Origin: Streptomyces albus subsp. albus
Lineage (GTDB): Bacteria; Actinomycetota; Actinomycetes; Streptomycetales; Streptomycetaceae
Reading direction: 5' to 3'
Length of the DNA stretch: 64,000 nucleotides
Assembly (NCBI RefSeq): GCF_000725885.1
Contig: NZ_JODR01000010.1
Location: forward strand, 62,001 to 126,000
The notes beneath the pieces were generated by a model. That model did no database searches. It had not been told where the DNA came from and saw nothing but the letters and a program-made list of their open reading frames with translations. A program made the translations under genes and the position numbers. This document shows positions 24,423 through 33,545 of this stretch, one piece after another. Each line of letters opens with the position of its first letter. The first letter of the stretch is position 1.

Positions 24423-25454
24423 ATGTTCGATTTCTCCTCCGTCGATCTGCTGGACGCCTTCACCCGCGAGCTGCGGCTGTGCAAGGTCACCGAAGGCGAG
24501 CACGTCGTCGTGCTGTCCGAGCCGGCCAGCCGCGGCGACTACGTGGCCGCCGCGTTCGGCGCCGCCAAGGCGCTGGGCGCGCACGTCATCGCCGCCACCG
24601 TGCCCGGCGGCAGTCCGGCGCCGCTGCCCAGCACCCACACCGGCGCCGGCCCGGGGCTGCGCTCGGTGCTGGCCGACACCACGGCCCAGGACCTGCTCAA
24701 ATCCGCTGACCTCGTGGTGGACCTCACCCAGGAGGGCTTCATCCACGCGCCCGTACAGCAGGAGATCCTGCGCGCCGGGACCCGGATCCTCTTCGTCTGC
24801 GACGCGCCGGACGTGCTCGTCCGCAACCTGCCGGACGAGGGCGACAAGCAACGGGTGCTGCGCGGCGTGGAGTTGCTCAAGTCGTCACGGACCATGCGCG
24901 TCACCTCCGCGGTGGGCACGGACCTGACCGTCCAACTGGCCGGCTCCCGGCCCGAGTTCCAGACGGGCTTCGCCGACGACCCCGGGCGCTGGGACCACTG
25001 GCCCAGCACGATGGTGCTGTGCTGGCCCGAACTGTCCGACGGGCGGATCGTGCTGGCGGAGGGCGACATCCTGCTGCCGTTCAAGGAGTACGTGCAATCG
25101 CCCGTCACCCTGCACATCGCGGGCGGCCGGATCGAGAAGGCGGAGGGCGGCGCCGAAGCGCGGCTGCTGGAGACCTTCTTCGCGGACGCGGACGACGAGT
25201 GGGGCCGCCATCTGTCCCACATGGGCTGGGGGCTGATGCGCTCGGCCGACTGGTTCGCCACCGCCATGTACGGCAAGGGCGATCTGATGGGCATGGACGC
25301 GCGGGCCTTCGCCGGCAACTTCCTGTGGTCCACCGGCCCCCACCCGGTGCTCGGCCGGGAGTCCTACGCCCACCTCGACATCGCGATGCGCGGCTGCACC
25401 GTCTCGGTGGACGGCACCGAGGTCGTCACCGGCGGAGAGCTGGTCGAACGCTGA
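24423..25454 (+). CDS. nicX: 2,5-dihydroxypyridine 5,6-dioxygenase (NicX-like)
   Basis: 343 residues from ATG 24423 with GGGAGG upstream. It resembles NicX of Pseudomonas putida, a mononuclear Fe(II) enzyme that opens the ring of 2,5-dihydroxypyridine to N-formylmaleamate. The C-terminal metal site is visible: GRHLSHMGWG (H263/H266) and AHLDIAMRG (H317 and D319). These positions are very close to the ligands known for the Pseudomonas enzyme (His265, His318, Asp320). It is the first gene of the co-directional cluster. The family resembles leucyl aminopeptidases of the M29 type, but the metal spacing and gene context favour NicX. Confidence 0.85.
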   Translation: MFDFSSVDLLDAFTRELRLCKVTEGEHVVVLSEPASRGDYVAAAFGAAKALGAHVIAATVPGGSPAPLPSTHTGAGPGLRSVLADTTAQDLLKSADLVVDLTQEGFIHAPVQQEILRAGTRILFVCDAPDVLVRNLPDEGDKQRVLRGVELLKSSRTMRVTSAVGTDLTVQLAGSRPEFQTGFADDPGRWDHWPSTMVLCWPELSDGRIVLAEGDILLPFKEYVQSPVTLHIAGGRIEKAEGGAEARLLETFFADADDEWGRHLSHMGWGLMRSADWFATAMYGKGDLMGMDARAFAGNFLWSTGPHPVLGRESYAHLDIAMRGCTVSVDGTEVVTGGELVER

Positions 25455-25525
25455 GCGGACGACCGCAGGCCGACGGCCGTCGGCCATCCCCTCGATCCCG
25501 CGAACCCGTCCGGAGGTGGAGCACC

Positions 25526-26809
25526 GTGGCGCCCAGTCAGTCGTTCCGAGCCGTCATCGTCGGCGGAGGTCTCGGCGGCCTCACCGCAGCGCTGGCCCTG
25601 CGACAACGCGGCATCCGGGTCACCGTGCTGGAACAGGCCGCCCGGCTCGGCGAGGTGGGCGCCGGCATCCAGACCGCGCCCAACGCCAGCCGGCTGCTGC
25701 TGGGCCTGGGGCTGCGCAGCCGGCTGGAGGCCATCCACACCGAACCGCTCGACCAGGTGCGGCGCCGCTGGAAGGACGGCAGCGTCATCGGGCTGACCCC
25801 GCTGGGAGAGCGCTGCAAGGCCGAGTACAACGCGCCCTACTGGCACTACCACCGCGCCGATCTGCACCGCGTCCTGCTGGACGCCTGCACCGATCCGGCC
25901 GGCCCCGGCCCCCTGGTGGAGGTGCGCACCAGCAGCCGCGTCGTGGCGCTGGAGACGGACGATCCCGCGCGGCCCGTCGCCGTCACCGACGACGGCCGCC
26001 GTCACCCCGGTGACGTGGTGGTCGGCGCCGACGGCATCCGCTCCCGGGTGCGCGAACTGATCGGCGCCGAGGACACCTTGGAGTTCTCCGGCGAGATGTG
26101 CTACCGGGCGCTGATCCCCGGAGCGTCCATCGCCGCCGATCCGGCCACCCGCTGGCTGGTGGACCGCTTCCAGTCCACGATCTGGTACGGCCCCGACCGG
26201 CACCTGGTGCACTACATGATCAGGGGCGGGGAGTTCCTCAACGTGGTGGCCATCGTCCCGTGCACCGACGAGGTCGCCGAGAAGTGGACGGTGCCCGCCT
26301 CCGCCGGGGAACTGGCCGACGCCTACCCCGGGTGGGACGACCGGGTCCCGGCGATGCTGTCGAAGGCCAAGGACGCCGGGGACGACGCCGTCTCGTGCTT
26401 CGCCCTCTACTACCGGCGCCGGGACCCGGTGTGGCAGCACGGCCGCATCGTCCTGCTCGGGGACGCCTGCCACGCGATGCTGCCCTACCAGGCGCAGGGC
26501 GCCTCGCAGGCCATGGAGGACGCGGCCGTGCTCGCCGAGGAGCTGGGCACCGTCACCGTGGACCGTATCGAGGAGGGGCTGCGCCGCTACGTCGACCGGC
26601 GGGCCACCCACGCCGGGATGGTGCAGGACGCCTCGCTGCGCAACAAGACCTTCTACCACCACCCCGACGGCCCCGAGCAGGAGGAACGCGACCGGAAACT
26701 GCGGCGCGGCTTCACCGGGGAGTCCGACCTCTCCTACGACTGGCTGTGGTCCGGCACCCCGCTGCGGGACGCGGACGCCACCGCCTTCTCGTACCAGTTC
26801 CCCCACTGA
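25526..26809 (+). CDS. nicC: FAD-dependent monooxygenase, probable 6-hydroxynicotinate 3-monooxygenase
   Basis: 427 residues from GTG 25526 with GGAGGTGGAG upstream. Group A flavoprotein hydroxylase: the GxGxxG motif is VIVGGGLGGLTAALALRQRG, the DG motif is VVGADGIRSRVRE, and the GD motif is GRIVLLGDACHAMLPYQAQGASQAMEDA. In the nicotinate pathway NicC decarboxylates and hydroxylates 6-hydroxynicotinate to 2,5-dihydroxypyridine using NADH and oxygen. The motifs alone would also fit salicylate hydroxylase; its placement directly behind nicX makes NicC the better call. Confidence 0.82.
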   Translation: MAPSQSFRAVIVGGGLGGLTAALALRQRGIRVTVLEQAARLGEVGAGIQTAPNASRLLLGLGLRSRLEAIHTEPLDQVRRRWKDGSVIGLTPLGERCKAEYNAPYWHYHRADLHRVLLDACTDPAGPGPLVEVRTSSRVVALETDDPARPVAVTDDGRRHPGDVVVGADGIRSRVRELIGAEDTLEFSGEMCYRALIPGASIAADPATRWLVDRFQSTIWYGPDRHLVHYMIRGGEFLNVVAIVPCTDEVAEKWTVPASAGELADAYPGWDDRVPAMLSKAKDAGDDAVSCFALYYRRRDPVWQHGRIVLLGDACHAMLPYQAQGASQAMEDAAVLAEELGTVTVDRIEEGLRRYVDRRATHAGMVQDASLRNKTFYHHPDGPEQEERDRKLRRGFTGESDLSYDWLWSGTPLRDADATAFSYQFPH

Positions 26810-26828
26810 GCCGACCCTTGGAGCGGGC

Positions 26829-28247
26829 GTGCAGACAGGCGACCGGATAGTGCAGGACCTCCCCTTCAGATGGGGCGTGCAGGGCAGGATCTTCGTCATC
26901 GGCGGCCTCGGCTACCTCTTCGACGCGTGGGACATCGCGCTCAACGGCTTCCTGATGCCGCTGCTGGGCGCCCACTTCTCCCTCGGTATGGGCGCCCGCG
27001 GCCTGGTGGCCACGGCCAATCTCGTCGGCATGGCCGTGGGAGCGGTCGTATGGGGTGCCGTCGCGGACCGCGTGGGCCGCAAGAAGGCGTTCAGCGCGAC
27101 CCTGCTCGTCTTCGCGGCCTTCTCCGTGCTCGGCGCCCTCTCCCCCACCTACGGGGTCTTCCTGGTCTTCCGCTTCCTGGCCGGTGTCGGGCTGGGCGGC
27201 TGCATCCCGGTGGACTACGCGCTGGTCAGCGAGTTCTCGCCGAAGAAGCACCGGGGCCGCATCCTGACCGCGCTCGATCTGTGGTGGCCGATCGGGGTCA
27301 CCCTGTGCGGGCTGGTCTCCACGGCGCTGATCCCGCTGGCCGGCAACTGGCGCTGGATGCTGGCCACCATGGTGCTGCCGGCGCTGCTGCTGTTCTGGGT
27401 ACGGCGCGGCGTGCCCGAGTCCCCCGTCTATCTGACGCGGCGGGGCCGGGAGGCCGAGGCCCGCGCGGTCATCGACGATCTGGTGGCCCGCACCGGCGCC
27501 ACACCCCGGCCGTACGTCATCCCCGCGCCGGAGCCCGACCCGGGCCCGGGCGGAATGCGCGCGGGCGTCGACCAGTTCCGGCGGCTGTGGGGGCACAGCG
27601 CGCGCATCACCTCCGTCGCCTGGCTGCTGTTCGTGACGATCATGCTCGTCTACTACGCGGCGCTGACGTGGATGCCCTCCATCCTCAAGGAGGAGGGCTA
27701 CGGGGAGACCGCCTCGTTCACCGGTACGACGCTGATGAGCGCCGTGGGCATCGCCGGTGTGGTGGCCTCCACCTGGCTGGTCGACGTGGTGGGCCGCAAA
27801 CGCCTCATCGGCTTCTCCGCCCCGGTGGCCACGGCCGCCCTGGTGGTCTTCGCGCTGGTGCTCCAGGTGCGGACGGCCGCACTGGTGGGCATCGCGGTCT
27901 TCGGCTTCCTCATCCAGCTGGCCATCCCCGCGCTGTACGCGTACGTCTCCGAGCTGTACCCGACCACTCTGCGGGCCAGCGGTTTCGGCTGGGCGTCGTC
28001 GGTCAGCCGGGTCAGCACCGGGTTCGCGCCGATGCTGTTCGGTTCGCTGATGTGGCCGCTGCTGGGGCTGCCGTTGACCTTCGCCGTGCTCGGCGTGGTC
28101 GTCCTCGCGGCAGTGCTGTGGATGGCCCTCGCCGCTCCCGAGACCCGGGGCCGCGAACTGGACACGGTCACCGGGTCCCCGCCGCCCCGGTCCGAGGGTT
28201 CCCGCGCCGCGGCGGACGGTGCGCCCGTACCCCCCGTACCGCGCTGA
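26829..28247 (+). CDS. MFS transporter, probable nicotinate uptake
   Basis: 472 residues from GTG 26829 (GGAG 6 bases upstream), 19 bases after nicC. Twelve hydrophobic spans are arranged as two six-helix halves. Motif A is present as GAVADRVGRKKAFSAT and repeated after the central loop as VDVVGRKRLIGF; SELYPTTLRASGFGW is typical of the sugar/aromatic acid porters. The start (GYLFDAWDIALNGFLMPLL) resembles aromatic acid:proton symporters, whose first helix carries an acidic D..D pattern. Its position makes it the NicT counterpart, but the substrate is inferred only from context. Confidence 0.82.
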   Translation: MQTGDRIVQDLPFRWGVQGRIFVIGGLGYLFDAWDIALNGFLMPLLGAHFSLGMGARGLVATANLVGMAVGAVVWGAVADRVGRKKAFSATLLVFAAFSVLGALSPTYGVFLVFRFLAGVGLGGCIPVDYALVSEFSPKKHRGRILTALDLWWPIGVTLCGLVSTALIPLAGNWRWMLATMVLPALLLFWVRRGVPESPVYLTRRGREAEARAVIDDLVARTGATPRPYVIPAPEPDPGPGGMRAGVDQFRRLWGHSARITSVAWLLFVTIMLVYYAALTWMPSILKEEGYGETASFTGTTLMSAVGIAGVVASTWLVDVVGRKRLIGFSAPVATAALVVFALVLQVRTAALVGIAVFGFLIQLAIPALYAYVSELYPTTLRASGFGWASSVSRVSTGFAPMLFGSLMWPLLGLPLTFAVLGVVVLAAVLWMALAAPETRGRELDTVTGSPPPRSEGSRAAADGAPVPPVPR

Positions 28248-28311
28248 CATCCGGTCACCGCTCCCGGCCCGATCACCCCACCCCGGCCCGCCCGGAAGGA
28301 GGCCCGGTCCC

Positions 28312-29178
28312 TTGAAGCCCGCGCCCTTCACCTACCACCGCGCACGCGACATCGACGACGCCACCCGGCTGCTGTCCCGGCTCACGGACGACGGCGGCGA
28401 CCCCCGTGTCCTGGCCGGCGGCCAGAGCCTGGTCGCGATGATGAACTACCGGCTCGCCCGTCCCGGCCACCTCATCGACATCGGCCGCCTCACCACGCTG
28501 CGCGGGCTGCGCACCGGCGAGGACGGCGCCCTGCACATCGGGGCACTCACCACGCACCACGCGGTGGAGACGGCACCCGACGCGGTGCTCGCGCCCGGTT
28601 TCACCGTGCTCCGCGACGCGATGCGCTGGGTCGGGCATCTGCCGATCCGCACTCGCGGCACCGTCGGCGGCAGCCTGGCACACGCCGACGCCACGGCGGA
28701 ATGGTGCCTGCTCGCGGTGCTCCTCGACGCCGTGATCGTCGCCCAGGGGCCCGCCGGCGTACGGCACATCGAGGCCGGCGACTTCTTCCACGGCCACTAC
28801 ACGACCGCGCTCGGACCCGACGAACTGCTCACCGAAGTGGTCTTCCCCCGCCCGGCGCCCCGCGCGGCCCTCACCGAATTCGCCCCGCGCCACGGCGACT
28901 TCGCCACCGTCTCCGCCGCAGTGGACCTGGACGTGGCCGGGGACGGCCACACCGTGCGCGGCGGCCGGGTGGCGCTGGGCGGTGTGGCCGCGACTCCGGT
29001 GCGCGTCCCCGCGGCCGAGGCGGTGCTGGCGCGGGGCGGCACCGCCGGGCCCGAGCTGGCCTCCGCGGTGGCCCGGGCCGCGGCCGGAGCGGTCGATCCG
29101 CCGGCCGACGCGGAGTACCGGCGCGGCCTGGCCCGCACGCTGGTGGAGCGGGCCGTCCGCCAGGCGGTGGCCCGGTGA
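28312..29178 (+). CDS. FAD-binding subunit of xanthine dehydrogenase-family hydroxylase (CoxM/NdhF-like)
   Basis: 288 residues from a rare TTG start at 28312, supported by GGAAGGAGG about 10 bases upstream; no other start fits the domain. The FAD-binding motifs are VLAGGQSLVAMMNYRLARP and IRTRGTVGGSLAHADATAEW. The CO dehydrogenase flavoprotein C-terminal domain ends the chain. It would pass electrons from the iron-sulfur subunit to an acceptor. Its last bases overlap the large-subunit start as GTGA. Pseudomonas NicAB lacks such a subunit. Confidence 0.87.
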   Translation: MKPAPFTYHRARDIDDATRLLSRLTDDGGDPRVLAGGQSLVAMMNYRLARPGHLIDIGRLTTLRGLRTGEDGALHIGALTTHHAVETAPDAVLAPGFTVLRDAMRWVGHLPIRTRGTVGGSLAHADATAEWCLLAVLLDAVIVAQGPAGVRHIEAGDFFHGHYTTALGPDELLTEVVFPRPAPRAALTEFAPRHGDFATVSAAVDLDVAGDGHTVRGGRVALGGVAATPVRVPAAEAVLARGGTAGPELASAVARAAAGAVDPPADAEYRRGLARTLVERAVRQAVAR

Positions 29179-31535
29179 GCGGGCGGCCCGGCGGGACCGG
29201 GCGGCTGGTGGGCACCTCGGTGCGGCGCCAGGAGGACCCGCGGCTGCTTACCGGGCGGGGCCGGTTCACCGACGACGTGCACCTCCCCGGGATGCTGTAC
29301 GCCCACTTCGTACGCTCCACGGTCGCCTCCGGCTCGGTCGTCTCGCTCGACCTGTCGGCGGTCCGCGAGGTGCCCGGTGTGGTGGCCGCCTTCGACGCCG
29401 CCGATCTGGGACTGGGCGACATCACGGCCCGCCTCGACCGGCCCGCCGGGGAGTTCGTGCCCACCGCCATGCCCGTGCTGGCCCGCGACCGGGTGCGGTT
29501 CGCCGGTGAGCCGCTGGCCGTGGTCGTGGCCCGCGACCCGTACGCGGCGGAGGACGGGACGGAGGCCGCGAAAGTCGTCCACGACACACGGCCCGCCGTC
29601 ACCCGCGACACCCAGGCGCTGGCCCCGGGCGCTCCCCTCGTGCACGACGCGGCGGCGGCCAACACCCTGCTGGACGTCACCATGTTCGCCACCGAGGGCA
29701 TCGACTCGGTCTTCGACCGGGCGCACTGCGTGGTCGACGTCGAGACGCGCACCGGGCGGCAGAACGCCCTGCCGCTGGAGACCCGGGGCGCCGTCGCCGC
29801 CTGGGACGACCGCGACCGGCAGTTGGTGCTGCACACCTCCACCCAGGTGCCGCACCAGGTGCGTACCGTCGCCGCCCGCTGTCTGGGCCTGGACGAGCGG
29901 GCGGTGCGGGTGCTGGTGCCCGACATGGGCGGCGGCTTCGGCCTCAAGTGCGTGGTGGGCCGCGAGGAGATCGCGGTGGCCGCCGCCGCACTGCGGCTGG
30001 GCCGTCCCGTGAAGTGGACGGAGGACCGCAAGGAGGCGCTGACCGCGTCCTTCCTGGCCCGCGAGCAGCACTACCGGGTGCGGGCCGCCTTCGACGCGGA
30101 GGGGCGGATGCTGGGGCTGGACGCCGACATCGTCTGCGACATGGGCGCCTACTCCTGCTACCCGTTCACCGCCGGCATCGAGCCGCTGATGGCGGCGGCC
30201 GAGATGCCCGGCGTCTACCGGCTGCCCGCCTACCGGGCCAGGGCGCGGGCCGTGACCACCAACAAGGCGCCCAGCGCGCCCTACCGGGGAGTGAGCAGGC
30301 CGCAGTTCGTGCTCGTGGTGGAGCGGCTGTTCGAGCGGGCGGCGCGGGAACTGGGCCTGGACCCGGTCGAGATCCGCCGCCGCAATCTGATCACCGAGTT
30401 CCCGTACACGGGCGTCAACAACATCACCTACGATCCCGGCTCCTACCGCGAGTCGCTGGACCTGTGCGAGCGGACGCTGCGCGAGGAGGGCTGGTACGCC
30501 GCGCGGGACACGGCCGCGGCCGAAGGACGCCACCTGGGCATCGGCTACGCCTGCTTCAGCGAACGCACCGGATACGGCTCGGCCGCCTTCGCACAGCGGA
30601 AGATGGAGGTCGTCCCCGGCTTCGACCTGGCCGAGGTCCGGATGGACACCAGCGGGGCGCTGACCGTGACGAGCGGCACCATGAGCCACGGGCAGAGCCA
30701 CGAGACGACGATGGCCCAGATCGCCGCCGACGAACTGGGGCTGCCACTGGAGAAGGTGCGCCTCCACCAGGGCGACACCGAACGCGTCGCCTACGGCTGG
30801 GGCACCTTCGCCAGCCGCTCGATCGCGGTGGGCGGCAGCGCGGTACGGCGGGCCGCGGCCGAACTGGGCCGCAAACTGCGGCACCTGGCGGCGGCCCGCT
30901 GGGGCGTCCCGCCCGACGAGGTGGTGCTCGGACCGGGCGCGGTGCGCCGCGCCGACGGCACCGCCGAGCTGAGCCACACCGAGCTGGCCCGTATCGCGTA
31001 TCTCGCCACGCATCTGCTGCCGGAGGGGATGGAGCCGGGGCTGACGGCCACGGCGTCGTTCGACGGAGTGGGCGACGGCACCTTCTCCAACGCCACCCAC
31101 GGCGTCGTCGTGGAGCTCCACGAGGGCACCGGGCAGGTGGAGATCCTGCGGTACGTGTGCGTGGAGGACTGCGGGGTGGCCGTCAACCCGCAGGTGGTGG
31201 AGGGACAGTGCCGGGGCGGGATCGCCCAGGGCATCGCCGGGGCCCTCTTCGAGGAGATCACCTACGACGCGCAGGGCGAACCGTCCGCCACCGGCTTCAT
31301 GGACTACAAGGTGCCCACCGCGCTGGAGATCCCCGACGTCACCGTCCGGCATCTGGAGACACCCTGCGCCTTCACCGAGACGGGCGCCAAGGGCGCCGGC
31401 GAGGGCGGCACCATCGGTGCTCCCGCCGCCGTGCTGAACGCCGTCAACGACGCCCTGCGCCCCACAGGTGTGGAGCTGAACGACATCCCCGTCACCCCGC
31501 AGACGATCGCACACGCCCTGGAGCAGCACTCATGA
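29175..31535 (+). CDS. Molybdopterin-binding large subunit, probable nicotinate hydroxylase
   Basis: 786 residues from GTG 29175. It starts with the family phrase GTSVRRQEDPRLLTGRGRFTDDV and has the cofactor motifs DMGGGFGLK and PYRGVSRPQ (about residue 370), and a catalytic glutamate in KGAGEGGTIGAP (about E743). It would hydroxylate nicotinate at C6 with water as the oxygen source. The active-site loop of true CO dehydrogenase (a cysteine in AYRCSFR) is absent, so a CoxL annotation should be rejected. The substrate is assigned from the flanking nicX, nicC, nicF, nicD and nicE genes. Confidence 0.88.
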   Translation: MSGRPGGTGRLVGTSVRRQEDPRLLTGRGRFTDDVHLPGMLYAHFVRSTVASGSVVSLDLSAVREVPGVVAAFDAADLGLGDITARLDRPAGEFVPTAMPVLARDRVRFAGEPLAVVVARDPYAAEDGTEAAKVVHDTRPAVTRDTQALAPGAPLVHDAAAANTLLDVTMFATEGIDSVFDRAHCVVDVETRTGRQNALPLETRGAVAAWDDRDRQLVLHTSTQVPHQVRTVAARCLGLDERAVRVLVPDMGGGFGLKCVVGREEIAVAAAALRLGRPVKWTEDRKEALTASFLAREQHYRVRAAFDAEGRMLGLDADIVCDMGAYSCYPFTAGIEPLMAAAEMPGVYRLPAYRARARAVTTNKAPSAPYRGVSRPQFVLVVERLFERAARELGLDPVEIRRRNLITEFPYTGVNNITYDPGSYRESLDLCERTLREEGWYAARDTAAAEGRHLGIGYACFSERTGYGSAAFAQRKMEVVPGFDLAEVRMDTSGALTVTSGTMSHGQSHETTMAQIAADELGLPLEKVRLHQGDTERVAYGWGTFASRSIAVGGSAVRRAAAELGRKLRHLAAARWGVPPDEVVLGPGAVRRADGTAELSHTELARIAYLATHLLPEGMEPGLTATASFDGVGDGTFSNATHGVVVELHEGTGQVEILRYVCVEDCGVAVNPQVVEGQCRGGIAQGIAGALFEEITYDAQGEPSATGFMDYKVPTALEIPDVTVRHLETPCAFTETGAKGAGEGGTIGAPAAVLNAVNDALRPTGVELNDIPVTPQTIAHALEQHS

Positions 31536-32074
31536 CAGAGACCACCCACCGTCCGGCCGGGCAGCAGCTGCTGGGTCTGACGGTCAACGGCGAGCGGCGC
31601 GAGGTGCTGGCCGAGTCCCGGCGCACCCTCGTGGACGTGCTCCGGCACGATCTGGGCCTCACCGGCACCCATGTGGGCTGCGAACACGGCATCTGCGGCG
31701 CCTGCACGGTGCTGGTGGACGGGGCGCCGGCCCGCGCGTGCCTGATGTTCGCCGCGCAGGCCGAGGGCTGCGAGATCCGCACGGTCGAAGCGCTGGGCGA
31801 GGGCCCGGACGGACGCGAGCTGGGCGACCTCCAGCAGGCGTTCACCGAGCACCACGCCCTCCAGTGCGGGTTCTGCACCCCCGGCTTCCTGATGCTGGCG
31901 GAGGGTTTGCTGAGCGAGCGCCCGGACGCCACCAAGGAGGAGATCCGCGAGGTGGTCGCGGCCAATCTGTGCCGGTGCACCGGCTACCAGACGATCGTCG
32001 AGGCGGTCGACGCCTGTGCCGCCCGCCGCCGGGCGGCCACCCCCACACCGAGCGAGGAGGATTCGTGCAGCTGA
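31532..32074 (+). CDS. [2Fe-2S] small subunit of the xanthine dehydrogenase-family hydroxylase
   Basis: 180 residues; its ATG overlaps the large-subunit stop as ATGA. It has both iron-sulfur clusters of the family: the plant-type cluster C50, C55, C58, C70 (CEHGICGACTVLVDG) and the second cluster C112, C115, C147, C149 (CGFCTPGF and CRCTGY). It carries electrons from the molybdenum site to the FAD subunit. The gene order FAD subunit, large, small differs from the usual small-first or FAD-small-large orders. Confidence 0.9.
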   Translation: MTETTHRPAGQQLLGLTVNGERREVLAESRRTLVDVLRHDLGLTGTHVGCEHGICGACTVLVDGAPARACLMFAAQAEGCEIRTVEALGEGPDGRELGDLQQAFTEHHALQCGFCTPGFLMLAEGLLSERPDATKEEIREVVAANLCRCTGYQTIVEAVDACAARRRAATPTPSEEDSCS

Positions 32075-32808
32075 GCAACACCGTCCTGGTGAAGGCCCCG
32101 CCCGAGGAGGTCTTCTCGCTGGTCAACGATGTCGAACGGGTCGTCTCCTGCATGCCGGGCGCCGCGCTGGAGGGGCGCGACGGCGATGCCTGGCTGGGCG
32201 GGGTCACGGTGAAGGTCGGCCCGGTCAGCGCCTCCTACCGGGGCACGGTGCGGTTCGTCCGGGTCGATCCCGAGGCGCTGACGCTGCGCGTGCAGGCCCG
32301 GGGCGCGGACACACACGGCAGCGGGGACGCGGAGGCGGAGGTCGCGCTGGCCGTGGTGCCGGCGGACGGCGGCGCCGAGCTGCGACTGGAGACGGACCTG
32401 CTGATCCGCGGCAAGATCGCCCAGTTCGGCAAAGGGGCGGTCGCCGCGGTCTCGGACCGGCTGCTGGCCCAGTTCGCCCGCAATCTCGGTGCGCTGCTCG
32501 ACCAGGACCGTACCGGGCAGGGACCGCCGGACGCCGGGACGGCGACCGCGCAGGCAGCGGCGACCGCGCTCCGGGCAGCCGCGGCGGCCGTACGACCGGC
32601 ACCGCCGGCTGCCGCCGCCGTGCGGGCGCCGGCCGCGCACCCGGCGGGGGCCGCGCCGGCCCCGCTGGACGGTCTGTCGCTGCTGGCCGGCCCGGCGGTG
32701 GCCAAGTACGCGCCCCTGGTCGGCGCCTTCGCCTTCGGCCTGTTCGAGGGCTGGCTGCTCGGCCGGACCCTGACCCGTGAGCGGCGGGCGGCGAGGTGCT
32801 GCCGGTGA
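32065..32808 (+). CDS. CoxG-like SRPBCC protein with C-terminal membrane anchor
   Basis: 247 residues from GTG 32065, overlapping the small-subunit gene by 10 bases. Residues 1-145 are a CoxG SRPBCC domain (VLVKAPPEEVFSLVNDVERVVSCMPGA, then LLIRGKIAQFGKGAVAAVSDRLLAQFARNL, the family signature). A Pro/Ala-rich linker leads to one hydrophobic helix near the C-terminus (YAPLVGAFAFGLFEGWLLG) followed by basic residues. CoxG proteins anchor CO dehydrogenase to the membrane and have been reported to bind menaquinone. A similar role for the nicotinate hydroxylase is inferred. Confidence 0.83.
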   Translation: MQLSNTVLVKAPPEEVFSLVNDVERVVSCMPGAALEGRDGDAWLGGVTVKVGPVSASYRGTVRFVRVDPEALTLRVQARGADTHGSGDAEAEVALAVVPADGGAELRLETDLLIRGKIAQFGKGAVAAVSDRLLAQFARNLGALLDQDRTGQGPPDAGTATAQAAATALRAAAAAVRPAPPAAAAVRAPAAHPAGAAPAPLDGLSLLAGPAVAKYAPLVGAFAFGLFEGWLLGRTLTRERRAARCCR

Positions 32809-33545
32809 CCGCCCACGACTCCCCCACCGATGTCACCGCCGCCACCACCGACGCGACGACCGATGCGACCTACGCGCGCGCCGGGTTCGGCGCCCCGGTG
32901 CGCCGGGGCGTCCGGCCCGCGCTGGTCGTCGTCGATCTGACCCGCGGCTTCACCGAACCGGCGTTCCCGACCGGAGCGGACCTGACGGCGGTCGTGACGG
33001 CGACCGGCGCGCTGGTCGAGGCGGCACACCGGGCCCGGGTTCCGGTGATCTGGACGGCCATCGTCTACACCCCGGCGGAGGCTCAGGGCCATACGGTCAC
33101 CTGGCTGGAGAAGGCGCCGGGCATGCGGGCTCTGACCGAGGGGAGCGAGGCGGTACGGCTCGACCCCCGGCTGCCGTCCCGCCCGGAGGACCCGCTGATC
33201 GTCAAGAAGGGCGCCTCCGCCTTCTTCGGCACCTCCCTCGCCGCCTCGCTGACCGCGCTGGGCGCCGACACCGTGCTGGTGTGCGGCGCCACCACCAGCG
33301 GCTGTGTGCGGGCCACGGCCGTGGACGCCGTCCAGTCCGGCTATCCCGTGCTCGTGCCCCGCGCCTGCGTCGGCGACCGGGCGAGGGGCCCGCACGACGC
33401 GGCGCTGTTCGACATCCAGGCCAAGTACGGCGATGTCATCGGCCAGGACGACGCCCTCGCGTATCTGCGCCACCCCGACCGTCCCCGCACCGACCGACCG
33501 CAGGAGGAGCCGTGCCCCACGCGCCCGCACCACCGCGTTTCCTGA
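32805..33545 (+). CDS. nicF: Isochorismatase-family hydrolase, probable maleamate amidohydrolase
   Basis: 246 residues from GTG 32805, which overlaps the coxG-like stop as GTGA and has GAGG 8 bases upstream; GTG 32796 is an alternative. The cysteine-hydrolase triad is visible: Asp44 in VVVDLTRGF, Lys135 in LIVKKGASAF, and Cys167 in VCGATTSGCVRAT. NicF converts maleamate to maleate and ammonia. The C-terminal 25 residues extend into the next gene's start (34-base overlap) and look disordered. N-carbamoylsarcosine amidase is the family alternative, but the pathway context favours NicF. Confidence 0.84.
   Translation: MTAHDSPTDVTAATTDATTDATYARAGFGAPVRRGVRPALVVVDLTRGFTEPAFPTGADLTAVVTATGALVEAAHRARVPVIWTAIVYTPAEAQGHTVTWLEKAPGMRALTEGSEAVRLDPRLPSRPEDPLIVKKGASAFFGTSLAASLTALGADTVLVCGATTSGCVRATAVDAVQSGYPVLVPRACVGDRARGPHDAALFDIQAKYGDVIGQDDALAYLRHPDRPRTDRPQEEPCPTRPHHRVS

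Noticed and set aside
29175..32808. Annotation of the molybdenum subunits plus CoxG as carbon monoxide dehydrogenase
   Set aside because: The large subunit lacks the AYRCSFR active-site loop of CoxL and has PYRGVSRP instead; the flanking genes form a nicotinate pathway.
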